A stretch of 64,000 nucleotides of DNA, taken from the NCBI GenBank assembly GCA_036675345.1, contig JAKFFE010000048.1, forward strand, positions 62,001-126,000. Reading direction: 5' to 3'. Positions 24,137-32,546 of this stretch are shown here, piece after piece (within the stretch, counting starts at the first letter, position 1; each line of letters begins with the position of its first letter). The notes beneath the pieces were generated by a model, which saw only the letters and a program-made list of their open reading frames with translations, was not told the origin of the DNA and ran no database searches. The translations under genes and the position numbers were made by a program. Origin of the DNA: JALYOC01 sp036675345. Lineage in GTDB: Bacteria > Myxococcota > Myxococcia > Myxococcales > Myxococcaceae.

Positions 24137-24625
24137 CAGCTTCGCCGAGGAGCGGAACCAGCCGGGCTCCGCCGGATCGATCAGACCCTGGGGGCCGAAG
24201 TGCCGGCAGTTCACCGGGACGGTCGCCGCGAGCACGGTGACCCGCTGCGGGCCGAGTAGCGCTGCCAGCTTTTCGACCAGCTCCCGCCCCGGTGGGCCGG
24301 CTCCCACACTGCATCCCAGCAGCCGGAGCTCCGCGCTCATCGCCAGGTACGGGAGCAGCGAGGAGAGCTCCTCCCACTGCTGATTCCGGGGCACCCGCAC
24401 CAGCAGCTCGTCCCCGACGAACATCCCTCCCGGCGCGCCGTGACCGTGGATGTCCAGGCGGGTGAGGGAGTGTCGTCGCGGCGCCACCTCCTCCACCGCC
24501 TGGAAAAGGCCGGCCCGGGTCTGCACCCGGCGGACCTGGTGGGCGGGGCCGGGGACCACCCGAAAGGCGATCTCCTCGAAGTCTTCGTTCAGCCTCGACA
24601 GATAGGAGATCAGGGTCAGCCTCAC
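24116..24625 (-). CDS. caspase-like (clan CD / DUF4347-like) protein, 169 aa
   Basis: The sequence shows a putative His/Cys pair. His60/His62 lie in LDIHGHGAPGGMFVGDELL, and Cys105 follows a strand in LRLLGCSVGAGPPGRELVEKL, followed by VTVLAAT. This order (strand, HG, Gly-rich turn, strand ending in Cys, helix) matches caspase-like folds such as DUF4347 and CHAT domains, which include proteases. Assignment is by motif only. The start is GTG at 24625. It is the last gene of an operon with the AAA+ regulator and a 147-residue protein (15-bp gap). Its 3' end overlaps that of the kinase-STAND gene. Proteolytic activity and substrate are unknown. Confidence 0.7.
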   Translation of the reverse strand: MRLTLISYLSRLNEDFEEIAFRVVPGPAHQVRRVQTRAGLFQAVEEVAPRRHSLTRLDIHGHGAPGGMFVGDELLVRVPRNQQWEELSSLLPYLAMSAELRLLGCSVGAGPPGRELVEKLAALLGPQRVTVLAATVPVNCRHFGPQGLIDPAEPGWFRSSAKLLAEGLP

Positions 24626-24640
24626 CGTGGCCGCCTGGTC

Positions 24641-25084
24641 TCAGCCGAGGTCGGGCAACGCCCTTCCGGCGCCCAGCGGCCACTTGCCGCCGCCGCCGTC
24701 GTTGTTGTTGGCCACCACCAGATTCAGGTTGTTCTGGTCCGACCACTCCTGGGTCAGCAGCAGATACCCGAAGACGTCTCCCGGACCGAACTGGCCGCTG
24801 CCCACCAGCTGCGCGGTGGAGGGCAGGTCGGACCAGCAGTAGCGCCCGTTGCGCAGGTTCACCTGCTGGGGCTGGCGGGCAGGGTGGGTGGGGGGAAGCG
24901 CGGAGACCGCGTCCCCCACCAGCCGGACGGTGATGAACTGGCCGTCGCTGGGGACCAGCACCTCCACCTTGAACAGGTAGTAGCGATCCACCCAGCGGCC
25001 CCACCAGGTATGCAGGTCGTCCTTCGAGGCCTTGGGAACCACGTCTGCCTTGACGTACTCGCTGACTTCCTGCGCCTGGGGCAT
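24641..25084 (-). CDS. hypothetical protein, 147 aa, between regulator and caspase-like gene
   Basis: Not recognised. The N-terminal part (EVSEYVKADVVPKASKDDLH) is charged. The middle has aromatic-rich strands (WWGRWVDRYYLFKVEVLVP; FITVRLVGDAVSA), then a segment with VFGYLLLTQEWSDQNNLNLVV. The tail is Asn/Gly-rich (NNNDGGGGKW). No signal peptide, membrane segment or catalytic motif. A strong GGAGGTAG precedes the ATG at 25084, so it is translated. It is separated by 21 bp from the regulator and by 15 bp from the caspase-like gene. A natural guess is a substrate, adaptor or inhibitor of the latter. Confidence 0.7.
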   Translation of the reverse strand: MPQAQEVSEYVKADVVPKASKDDLHTWWGRWVDRYYLFKVEVLVPSDGQFITVRLVGDAVSALPPTHPARQPQQVNLRNGRYCWSDLPSTAQLVGSGQFGPGDVFGYLLLTQEWSDQNNLNLVVANNNDGGGGKWPLGAGRALPDLG

Positions 25085-25105
25085 CTACTACCTCCGGTGG
25101 TGGGA

Positions 25106-26608
25106 CTACGTGGGGACAGCTCGCTGAAGTCCGAAGGCCTTGATCAGGTTGTAGACATGCGACCGGGTCACATCGAGGCGGCGGGCGACCTCGGAGACGT
25201 TCCAGTCCGCCTCCAGCAGCTCGCGGCGCAGCAGGTCACGCTGGAACACCAGGGTCGCGTCGTGGAAGGAGAGCGGACCGCGCTCCGGGGAGGGCTTGGC
25301 CCCCAGCAGGTGCCGCGGCTCCACCTGGGAGGCGCCCTCGGCCGAGGCGCGGATCAGCCCGCCCTCCAGCTGGTTGCGCAGCTGCCGGATGTTCCCCGGC
25401 CAGTCCTGCCCCTCGCAGCTGCGTCGCAGCAAGGGAGAGGGAGGCAGCCGCGGCAGCTCATGCTCGGCGGCCAGGGTGCGCAGCAGCTCCTCCAGGACCG
25501 GCCCGATGTCCTCCCGCCGTTCGGAGAGGCTGGGCATCCGCACCGTGAACACGTTGAGCCGGTAGAAGAGATCCTCGCGGAAGGCGCGGGCAGTCACCCG
25601 CTCCTCCAGGTCCGCGTTGGTAGCGGCGATCACCCGGACGTTGGCGGTGGCCTGCTTGGTGCCGGCCAGCGCGAAGTACTGCCGGGACTGCAGCAGCTGC
25701 AGCAGCTTCCCCTGCGCGGCCAGCGGGATCTCGGCGATCTCATCCAGGAACAGGGTGCCGCCCTCGGCCAGCTCCACCTTGCCCTCGGTGCGGCGGGCCC
25801 CGGGGAAGGCGCCGGGCATGGTCCCGAACAGCTCGCTCTCGAACAGCCCCTCCGGGATCGCCGCGCAGTTCAGCTCCAGGAACGGCCCCGCCCGCCGCCG
25901 GCTGTTGGCGTGGATCACCCGCGCCAGCTGGGTCTTGCCGGTGCCGGACGGCCCGGTGATCAGCATCCCCACGTCGGTGGGCGCCGCCACCACCACCTGC
26001 TCGAATACATGGGCCAGCGCCGCGCTCCGCCCGGCCAGTCCGGTGATCTGCAGCCGGGCCCGCAGCGGCGCGGTGGGATCCGCGCCCAGCGCGGAGGGAT
26101 CCTCCCCCAGTGACTCCACCAGCGGACCCAGCACCTGGGCCGCGGTCTCCAGGGTGCGGATCACCTCCGGGGGGAACGGTCCCGCGCCGGCGCGTCCCTC
26201 CAGATACAGCACCCCCGGGGTCTTGCCGGGGAGCGGGATGCACAGCACCGCCTCCAGCCGCTGGCCCTGCACGCTCTCCGACTCGCGGAAGCGCGCGTCC
26301 AAAAACGCCATCGGGGTGTGCAGCGTCTGCCCGGAGCCGATGGTGGCGGCCACGATCCCCCGGGAGGTGAAGGACTGGATCTCCTGCGTCTCCTCGTCGG
26401 TGCAGCCGTGGGCGCGGGACAGCGATCGCTCGCGCGCCCCGGCGTCCCGGAACAGCTCCAGGTACACCCGCGGCGCGTCGGCCAGGGAGGACATCGCCGC
26501 CAGCACCGCGCTCAGCTTCGGGGGGGCGCCCCTTCCCCCCAGCAACCGCAGCAGCTCCAGATAGAGGTCACGCTCCCGGACACACCGCAGCTCTGGACTC
26601 TCGGACAT
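25106..26608 (-). CDS. GAF - AAA+ (sigma-54 activator type) - Fis HTH regulator
   Basis: A 500-residue enhancer-binding-protein-like transcription factor. An N-terminal GAF domain (~40-165) would sense a small ligand. The AAA+ domain has Walker A GPSGTGKT (219-226), Walker B GTLFLDE (284-290) and the FREDLFYRLN block. The sigma-54 contact loop reads GAFPGA (266-271) rather than GAFTGA. The C-terminal HTH is clear (NVSEVARRLDVTRSHVYNLI). The ATG at 26608 has TAGCAT 7 nt upstream and no ribosome-binding site. It heads an operon with the unknown and caspase-like genes. A sigma-54-like promoter on the divergent side makes the adjacent membrane protein its likely target. Confidence 0.92.
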   Translation of the reverse strand: MSESPELRCVRERDLYLELLRLLGGRGAPPKLSAVLAAMSSLADAPRVYLELFRDAGARERSLSRAHGCTDEETQEIQSFTSRGIVAATIGSGQTLHTPMAFLDARFRESESVQGQRLEAVLCIPLPGKTPGVLYLEGRAGAGPFPPEVIRTLETAAQVLGPLVESLGEDPSALGADPTAPLRARLQITGLAGRSAALAHVFEQVVVAAPTDVGMLITGPSGTGKTQLARVIHANSRRRAGPFLELNCAAIPEGLFESELFGTMPGAFPGARRTEGKVELAEGGTLFLDEIAEIPLAAQGKLLQLLQSRQYFALAGTKQATANVRVIAATNADLEERVTARAFREDLFYRLNVFTVRMPSLSERREDIGPVLEELLRTLAAEHELPRLPPSPLLRRSCEGQDWPGNIRQLRNQLEGGLIRASAEGASQVEPRHLLGAKPSPERGPLSFHDATLVFQRDLLRRELLEADWNVSEVARRLDVTRSHVYNLIKAFGLQRAVPT

Positions 26609-26615
26609 GCTGGAA

Positions 26616-26621
26616 ATGCTA
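26616..26621 (-). promoter_or_regulatory. leaderless-type -10 box (TAGCAT) before regulator
   Basis: TAGCAT on the minus strand ends 7 nt before the ATG at 26608, where no Shine-Dalgarno exists. It would start transcription of the regulator operon at or next to the start codon. Confidence 0.4.
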
Positions 26622-26653
26622 CCGGGGCCAGAGATCCACCGCACGCAGCCAGA

Positions 26654-26756
26654 CTGAGCATTTACCGCGCCACCGTCTGCTCAGAGGGAAGGCCACCGCG
26701 GGCCTGTCCACCGGGGTGGACACCGCGTGCCTCCGGATTCAAGCGGAGTGGACACC
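26654..26756. promoter_or_regulatory. two dyads between divergent regulator and membrane gene
   Basis: Dyad 1: CTGAGCA (26654-26660) and TGCTCAG (26678-26684), 17 nt apart. Dyad 2: TGTCCACC-GG-GGTGGACA (26705-26722), a perfect 18-bp palindrome, with a further GTGGACACC half-site at 26748-26756, 31 bp from the equivalent half in dyad 2. They sit about 35-130 bp upstream of a sigma-54-type promoter, a normal place for enhancer sites. Which protein binds is inferred. Confidence 0.5.
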
Positions 26757-26786
26757 CCGCGCCGCGCGCTCACTGGAGGAGGGGAA

Positions 26787-26803
26787 GGGCACGCCAAGTG
26801 CTT
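26787..26803 (+). promoter_or_regulatory. candidate sigma-54 promoter
   Basis: GGGCACGCCAAGTGCTT matches the -24/-12 consensus (TGGCACG-N4-TTGC[A/T]) in 6 of 7 and 4 of 5 core positions. It has the obligatory GG and GC exactly 10 nt apart. Transcription would begin near 26813, giving a ~30-nt leader to the ATG at 26845. Confidence 0.55.
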
Positions 26804-26844
26804 TGCGGAAAGCCGGGGTTTTCACAGTCCCCTGAGGCCGGCCG

Positions 26845-27765
26845 ATGCACAGCAGCGCACCCATCCTGTGGCGCACCGGAGCGCTGGAGGTGGTGCGCGA
26901 TCTGGGGCGGGTGGTGCTGTGGGCGGTGCAGCCGTGGGTGGTGGAGCAGGCGCTGCGATGGACCGGAGTGGGAGTCACCACCCCGGGAGTGGTGGGGGCG
27001 CTGGCGGGGAGCCTGCTGCTGCAGTCGGGGTTGGTGGTGGTGGCGGCCAGCGGGAGGGGGATTACCGGGGCGGGCATGAGGCTCCTGATTGGATCGCTGA
27101 CGCTGGTAGGCGGACGGATGCAGCCCCTGGGGGGGGCCAGCGTCAGCGTGGGCTGGGAGCAGGTGAAGCGGGTCCCAGGGCTGGGCAGCCTGATCCTGGC
27201 CCGGGGAGCGGGGATCGCCTCCTGGCTGTTGCTGGGCTGGTACTGGCCGTCGCTGTTCCCGGACGCGTCGGTGCCCAGCCTGGTGGTGGGGGCGGGGGCG
27301 GTGATCCTCGCCGCCCGGGCGGTGGAGATGCACCTCGGGAGGCGCCTGAGCGCCGGGAGCCCCCGGGTCTACAAATCCGCGCTGGTGGTGAACGCACTGG
27401 CGACATTGATTCTGGCGGTCGCGCTGAGCATGTGGTCGGGGGGGAGCCTCGGCGCGACCGCCACCCTTGTCGGGAGCCTGTTGCTGGCGCTGAGCGCCGA
27501 GCGGGTGATGCAGTCGGCGCACCGGGCCAGCGTGGACACCCTGGTCCGGAGCCCGGAGCTGAGAAGGGCGGTCCACCGCCTGGGGACCCTGACCAGCCTG
27601 GGGATGGGCGGGCTGATGATCCTGGGGACCCTGGGCCTCAACCTCGGCTTCGGCACCGCGGCCGACGTCCCCTCGCTGCTGCTGGCGGTGGCCCTGGCCG
27701 GACTGCTGCTGGTGGGGGCGATGCTCTACCCGCCGCTGGATCCCCACGAGTCGCCGGTGGGCTAA
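26845..27765 (+). CDS. polytopic membrane protein, 306 aa, behind sigma-54 promoter
   Basis: Unknown function. The protein has about seven to eight hydrophobic segments (for example 48-70 VVGALAGSLLLQSGLVVVAA, 115-135, 142-160, 180-200, 205-222 and 250-295), with short polar loops and no enzymatic motif. A GAGG lies 9-12 nt before the ATG. It stands behind the candidate sigma-54 promoter and is divergent from the GAF/AAA+ regulator gene, so it is the best candidate target. The stop codon overlaps that of the convergent histidine kinase gene (shared CTAA). Confidence 0.72.
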   Translation: MHSSAPILWRTGALEVVRDLGRVVLWAVQPWVVEQALRWTGVGVTTPGVVGALAGSLLLQSGLVVVAASGRGITGAGMRLLIGSLTLVGGRMQPLGGASVSVGWEQVKRVPGLGSLILARGAGIASWLLLGWYWPSLFPDASVPSLVVGAGAVILAARAVEMHLGRRLSAGSPRVYKSALVVNALATLILAVALSMWSGGSLGATATLVGSLLLALSAERVMQSAHRASVDTLVRSPELRRAVHRLGTLTSLGMGGLMILGTLGLNLGFGTAADVPSLLLAVALAGLLLVGAMLYPPLDPHESPVG

Positions 27766-29159
27766 CGGTGAGAACCCTGCGGCCGCAGCTGCGCGACCCG
27801 GGGGCGACGAAGGCGTCGGCGCGAAGGCGCGCGCGGAGGCTCGCAGCGAAGCACGGCGCTGCGAGTCGCAGCAGGCAGCGGTCCGGCAGGCACCAACGGC
27901 AGCTCCGCGTCCGCCAGCGGCAACGCCACCGTGAACCGCGCCCCACCCTCGGGGCGGGCCTCGGCCCACAGCGCCCCGCCGGATTCGGCCACATAGCGCC
28001 GGGACAGTGAGAGGCCCAGCCCGGTGCCCTCCTCGGCGGGCTTGGTGGTGAAGAACGGCTTGAACAGCCGCGCCTGCCAGTTCTCCGGCAGGCCCACGCC
28101 GGTGTCCTCCACCGAGACCAGGAGCCGCTCGCCGTCGCAGCGGGCGGTGACCCTCACCTCCTGCCGCGGAGCCTCACCGGTGGCATCCACCGCGTTGACC
28201 AGCAGGTTGACGAACACCTGGCGCAGCCGTCCCGGCATCCCGAACGTATGCGGCAGCTCCTTCGGAATCCGGGTCTCGATCCGCAGCCGCTTGCCGGCGC
28301 GGACCTGGGCGATCCGCACCGCCGCCTCCAGCACCGGGCCCAGCGCGAAGGTGCTGCAGGGCACCGACTCCTCCCGGGCCGCGGCGCGGAGGTCGGCGGC
28401 GATCTGCCGGATCTGCTCTACCCCCTGCTGGGTCTCCTGCAGGACCTCGCGCAGCTCGATCGGATCCGCGGGCCGCCCGGAGGCCAGCTCGCGCTGGAGG
28501 TGCAGCAGGTTGGCGGAGACATAGGCCAGCGGGTTGTTGATCTCATGCGACACCGCCGCCGCCATCCGTCCCACCGCAGCCAGGCGCTCGGAGGTGGCCC
28601 AGCGCAGCTCGGCCTGATGGGCGGTGCGTGCCTCCTCCGCCTCCTTGCGCAGCGCCTGCTCCCGCTGGCGGGCGGCCTCGTCCTCCGCCTGGTCCATCCG
28701 CCGGAACATCCGGGCCGCCTGGATCGCGCTGATCCCCAGCGCCAGCATCAGCAGGGCGAGGTGCGGTGCGCGGGCGGCGTCCAGCAGCACCATCACCGAC
28801 ACTCCGCTGACCAGCGCAGCCAATGCGCCCGCCGCCGCCGCCACCACCTTGCCGCGCAAGAAGCTGGCCTGCAGCAGCGGCAGTGCCGGCAGCCCGAACA
28901 GTGCCGCCGACTCCAGCCCTCCGGTCAGCGGCACCAGCGAGGCGCACAGCACCGGGCTGACCATCGCCGAGCAGGCGTGGACCCAGGTGCTGGCCCCGAA
29001 CCGGCTCCCGCGCAGCTTGCCGATCAGCAGAATCGACCCCGCCCACAGCAGGTAGATCCCCATCACGGTGCGGGGCTGGGCGGTGCTCACCGCGGAGCCG
29101 GCGCCGCCGATGGCGATCATCGCCGCCCCAAGCTGGAAGGGTCTGCTGCCGGTTCGCAT
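27762..29159 (-). CDS. membrane sensor histidine kinase
   Basis: A 465-residue orphan kinase. The N-terminal ~145 residues hold about five or six transmembrane segments with no obvious periplasmic sensor. A charged coiled linker follows (MDQAEDEAARQREQALRKEA). The phospho-acceptor is His205 (AAVSHEINNPLAY). The HATPase shows the N box (NLLVNAVDAT), G1 (VEDTGVGLP), FKPFFTTK and G2 (GTGLGLSLS). The C-terminal ~45 residues are Arg/Pro-rich. No response-regulator gene is adjacent. The start at 29159 has no ribosome-binding site; a later ATG at 29120 is possible. Confidence 0.9.
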   Translation of the reverse strand: MRTGSRPFQLGAAMIAIGGAGSAVSTAQPRTVMGIYLLWAGSILLIGKLRGSRFGASTWVHACSAMVSPVLCASLVPLTGGLESAALFGLPALPLLQASFLRGKVVAAAAGALAALVSGVSVMVLLDAARAPHLALLMLALGISAIQAARMFRRMDQAEDEAARQREQALRKEAEEARTAHQAELRWATSERLAAVGRMAAAVSHEINNPLAYVSANLLHLQRELASGRPADPIELREVLQETQQGVEQIRQIAADLRAAAREESVPCSTFALGPVLEAAVRIAQVRAGKRLRIETRIPKELPHTFGMPGRLRQVFVNLLVNAVDATGEAPRQEVRVTARCDGERLLVSVEDTGVGLPENWQARLFKPFFTTKPAEEGTGLGLSLSRRYVAESGGALWAEARPEGGARFTVALPLADAELPLVPAGPLPAATRSAVLRCEPPRAPSRRRLRRPRVAQLRPQGSHR

Positions 29160-29345
29160 GGAGGGAGGCCAGAGCAACGACCGTGCCCTGTTGTAAGCGC
29201 CCGTGGGATCAGGATCGCCGGGTGTAGGTGGATCTGCGTCAACCCGGGTGCGAGCGGACCCAGGGAAATCGCCCTGACCCACAGGACTGGACTCCCCCAA
29301 CCGCAGCAAGATGCCGCCGCCGCACCACGCAGGGGGGGTCACCAC

Positions 29346-32300
29346 ATGGTTGCTTCGACGTCGTCGCGCGCCGTCCTTCACGCACTGGCGCTGGGGGTGC
29401 TGGCGCTGACGCTGGCCTCCTCGCCCGCCCTGGCCCGCGACTGGTTCGTCCGCGCCGGAGCCACCGGGGGAGATGGTTCGCAAGGCAAGCCCTTCGCCGA
29501 TCCCTGGCAGGCGCTGGAGAAGGTGGAGGCGGGGGACGCGGTCCACGTCACCGAGGGCAAGTACTTCGGCCGCTCCGGCACCGGCACCTGGCAGCTGCCC
29601 TACGACGGGGTGCAGCTGATCGGCGGTTACAGCACCGACTTCCAGGCCCGCGATCCGTGGAGCAACCCCACCGAACTGCTCTGGGACAAGGCCTCCAAGA
29701 ACTGGCCCCAGCAGGAGCGGGTCAGCTCGCTGGCGCGCAACACCGTGGTGGACGGTGTGGTGATCGACATGCAGGAGCAGGCCCAGTACGCCGACGATCA
29801 GAAGTCCGGCCGCACCGAGAAGCCCAGCGAGAATGCGATGCGGTTCGCGCTGCCGGCCACGGTGCGCAACTCGGTGATCATCAACCCCGGGGAGAACGCC
29901 ATCAACTGCCCCACCGGCTCCACGGTGGAGAACAACCTGATCCTCAACTCCATCACCTGGGGAGTGGCGATCTTGAGCAGCAGCGAGAAGACCCCGGCCA
30001 CGGTGCGCAACAACACCATCCTCTTCACCTGGGATCCGCGCGCGGCGGGGAAGGGCGGCTATCGCGGCTCGGCCATCTCGCTGGGAGGACCGGCGGTGGT
30101 GAGCGGCAACATCCTGGCCCACAACGACAACAACGGGATCTACCTCACCAGCCCGGCGGAGCGGGTCAGCATCCAGGACAACCTCTTCTTCATGAACCTC
30201 TACTCCAACCTGAACTTCGGGGTGGAGGGGCGGTTCACCGCGGTGGACGACGCGCAGATGGAGCTGATGGAAGAAGTGGGGCTCAAGGCCCAGTCCGGCA
30301 ACCAGGTGAAGAACCCCAGGCTGCCGCTGGACCCGCAGTGGATGGACAAGTTCTCCCAGCGGGGCTCGGCGCAGGAGGGCAAGGTGGAGATGAACGACTG
30401 GAACCAGTTCCGCCAGGCGCTGGGGCTGACCCTGATCGGCAAGGGCGGCGAGTCCGCCGACGGGATCGCCCCGCCCTGGGAGCTGTCCCGGGCGCTGAAG
30501 CTGCTGCAGCCCAAGGCCAACGCCCCGGCCGGCGCCCGCCGCCTCTCGCTGGAGGTGAAGCCGTTCGGAGGCGGCGCCGAGGCGGTGGCCCGCAGCTACA
30601 CCCCCTCCGATCTCACCCGCTGGGCCAAGGACGCCTCCAAGGTGGAGGGCCAGTCGCTGGAGCTGATCGTGGCGGTGGGATCGGTGGCCAACATCAACGG
30701 CATCCCCGCCCAGTACGACACCCAGAAGCACGCCGGGGTGGTCCTCTATGACCAGGGCGGCAGCGAGCGGATCACCGGCTTCTTCCCCAAGGGCAGCAGC
30801 GCCCAGCGGGCGGTGGACGACGCGTCCGGGTACTACACCGGCAGCGGCAAGCCGGACCGGCTGTACCGGCTGCGCGGGGTGGCCCACCAGGTGAAGAACC
30901 TCCCCAAGGCCGGCGTGTTCATCGAGAGCCTGGAGCCGTACGAGGTGGGCGGCGCGGTGGCCACCCGAGCGGTGGGCAAGGACTGGTTCATCCGCGCCGG
31001 CGCCACCGGAGGGGACGGCAGCCGGGAGAAGCCGTTCCGTGATCCCTACCAGGCGCTGGAGAAGAGCGAGTCCGGAGACACCCTCCACGTCGCCGGCGGC
31101 GAGTACTTCGGCAAGCTGAAGGCCGGCAACTGGAAGATCGACACCCGGGACCTGACCCTTCTGGGCGGCTACTCCGCCGACTTCAAGTCACGCAACCCGT
31201 GGGCCAACCCCACCCTGCTGGGCACCGCCAAGGACTACAAGGGCCGGCGCGGCGGCTACACGATCGAGGGCGCCGAGGATCACAGCAACACCGTGATCGA
31301 CGGCTTCGTCTTCGACAAGCGGAACAACAACCTCTACACGCCGGAAGGGGACCTGGACTACTCGCGCTCGGACAAGAGCGAGCACATCTGGTTGGCCCTG
31401 CCCGGCTGCGTGATCCGCAACAGCGTGTTCCTCAACGGCGCCGAGGGCGCGCTGCGGGTGGCCAATGGTCAGACGGTGGAGAACAACATCTTCATCAACC
31501 ACACCACCAAGACCGTCAACGCCGAGCGGGGCCATGGCGATGAGCCGTTCATCTTCCGCAACAACACGGTCGCCTTCTCCTGGGACATGCGCTTCGGCGA
31601 GGGGCGGGGCAGAAACGGAAATCTGCTGATCCTGGGGACCCGGCTGCGCGCGGTGGTGGACCACAACGTGTTCGCGTTCGCCGACAACGACGCGATCCGG
31701 CTCAACGCCGACGCCAAGGACGTGGAGCTGACCCGCAACGTGTTCAGCCACAACCTGTGGTCCAACGTGCAGAAGCCCAGCGGCTGGCTGGCGGTGGACG
31801 ACCAGAGCTGGGCGCAGCTGTCGGACCTGGGCTGGAAGAAGCTGGAGGGCAACCAGGTGCTCAGCCCGGCGCTGCCGCTGAACCAGGAGTGGTTCGGCGT
31901 CTATCTGAGCCGGACCGCGTACACCCCCGGCAAGGTGAAGATGGACGACTGGAACCAGCTGCGAGAGGTGCTGGGCCAGCCGGTGATCGCCACCGGAGGC
32001 CAGGCGGGGAAGGGCTACGCCCCGGCCGTGGACTGGAAGGACGCGATCAAGCTGGTGCCCGGGAACCGCAAGGTCACCGCCGGCGCCAGGCCGTCCGACC
32101 TCCCGGTCGCCTTCCACGGGGTGGAGCGCAAGACCGAGGAGCACCAGTACCAGGAGGTGGCCTGGGAGGTGGCCCGGAGCAGCGACGCCTGGGAGAAGCT
32201 GGAGGGCCAGCGGGTGATGCTCAAAGTAGTGCTGAGGAGCCGCGACAACACCTACCAGCTGCCCGACGCGCCGAAGGAGACCTTCCAGGCGTTCACCGCC

Positions 32301-32492
32301 CACGGCCCGGAGGGCATCGACAGCGGCGGCCTGCCGCTGCGCGCGTATGTCGCGCGGGGCACCCGCCATGAGCGGGTGGTCCAGAATGCGAAGGCCTACA
32401 GCTCGGGGACTCCCGACCAGACGTACGTGATCAAGGGAGTGGTCCGCAGCGCGAGGCAGCTGCTGGTGGAGGCGGTGGAGCGGGCGGACTGA
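29346..32492 (+). CDS. secreted protein with two tandem parallel-beta-helix domains
   Basis: The 1048-residue product has a signal peptide (residues 1-30, ending ASSPALA). It consists of two homologous halves. Half 1 begins DWFVRAGATGGDGS at residue 32, half 2 DWFIRAGATGGDGS at residue 546, a period of 514 residues. Each half has a DUF1565-like right-handed beta-helix (repeats such as VRNSVIINPGENAINCP and TVENNLILNS) followed by a ~190-residue OB-like or beta domain. The order fits surface polysaccharide-binding or lyase-like proteins, but no catalytic residues can be named. GGGGGG precedes the ATG. No internal start separates the halves, so it is one polypeptide from an internal duplication. 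Confidence 0.88.
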   Translation: MVASTSSRAVLHALALGVLALTLASSPALARDWFVRAGATGGDGSQGKPFADPWQALEKVEAGDAVHVTEGKYFGRSGTGTWQLPYDGVQLIGGYSTDFQARDPWSNPTELLWDKASKNWPQQERVSSLARNTVVDGVVIDMQEQAQYADDQKSGRTEKPSENAMRFALPATVRNSVIINPGENAINCPTGSTVENNLILNSITWGVAILSSSEKTPATVRNNTILFTWDPRAAGKGGYRGSAISLGGPAVVSGNILAHNDNNGIYLTSPAERVSIQDNLFFMNLYSNLNFGVEGRFTAVDDAQMELMEEVGLKAQSGNQVKNPRLPLDPQWMDKFSQRGSAQEGKVEMNDWNQFRQALGLTLIGKGGESADGIAPPWELSRALKLLQPKANAPAGARRLSLEVKPFGGGAEAVARSYTPSDLTRWAKDASKVEGQSLELIVAVGSVANINGIPAQYDTQKHAGVVLYDQGGSERITGFFPKGSSAQRAVDDASGYYTGSGKPDRLYRLRGVAHQVKNLPKAGVFIESLEPYEVGGAVATRAVGKDWFIRAGATGGDGSREKPFRDPYQALEKSESGDTLHVAGGEYFGKLKAGNWKIDTRDLTLLGGYSADFKSRNPWANPTLLGTAKDYKGRRGGYTIEGAEDHSNTVIDGFVFDKRNNNLYTPEGDLDYSRSDKSEHIWLALPGCVIRNSVFLNGAEGALRVANGQTVENNIFINHTTKTVNAERGHGDEPFIFRNNTVAFSWDMRFGEGRGRNGNLLILGTRLRAVVDHNVFAFADNDAIRLNADAKDVELTRNVFSHNLWSNVQKPSGWLAVDDQSWAQLSDLGWKKLEGNQVLSPALPLNQEWFGVYLSRTAYTPGKVKMDDWNQLREVLGQPVIATGGQAGKGYAPAVDWKDAIKLVPGNRKVTAGARPSDLPVAFHGVERKTEEHQYQEVAWEVARSSDAWEKLEGQRVMLKVVLRSRDNTYQLPDAPKETFQAFTAHGPEGIDSGGLPLRAYVARGTRHERVVQNAKAYSSGTPDQTYVIKGVVRSARQLLVEAVERAD

Positions 32493-32512
32493 AGCGGGAG
32501 GTCAGGTCGGGG

Positions 32513-32542
32513 GACAGCGGAGAGCTTCGGTTCTCTGCTGTC
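32513..32542. terminator. strong hairpin with UUCG tetraloop
   Basis: GACAGCGGAGAGC (32513-32525), loop TTCG, and GTTCTCTGCTGTC (32530-32542) pair over 13 bp with only two G-U pairs. It lies between convergent genes (stops at 32492 and 32547) and can serve both directions; no long T-run is present. Confidence 0.75.
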
Positions 32543-32546
32543 TCGC

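Noticed and set aside
29160..31088. Upstream extension of the histidine-kinase frame to 31088
   Set aside because: It would run through the beta-helix gene; recognisable kinase sequence begins at the ATG near 29159.
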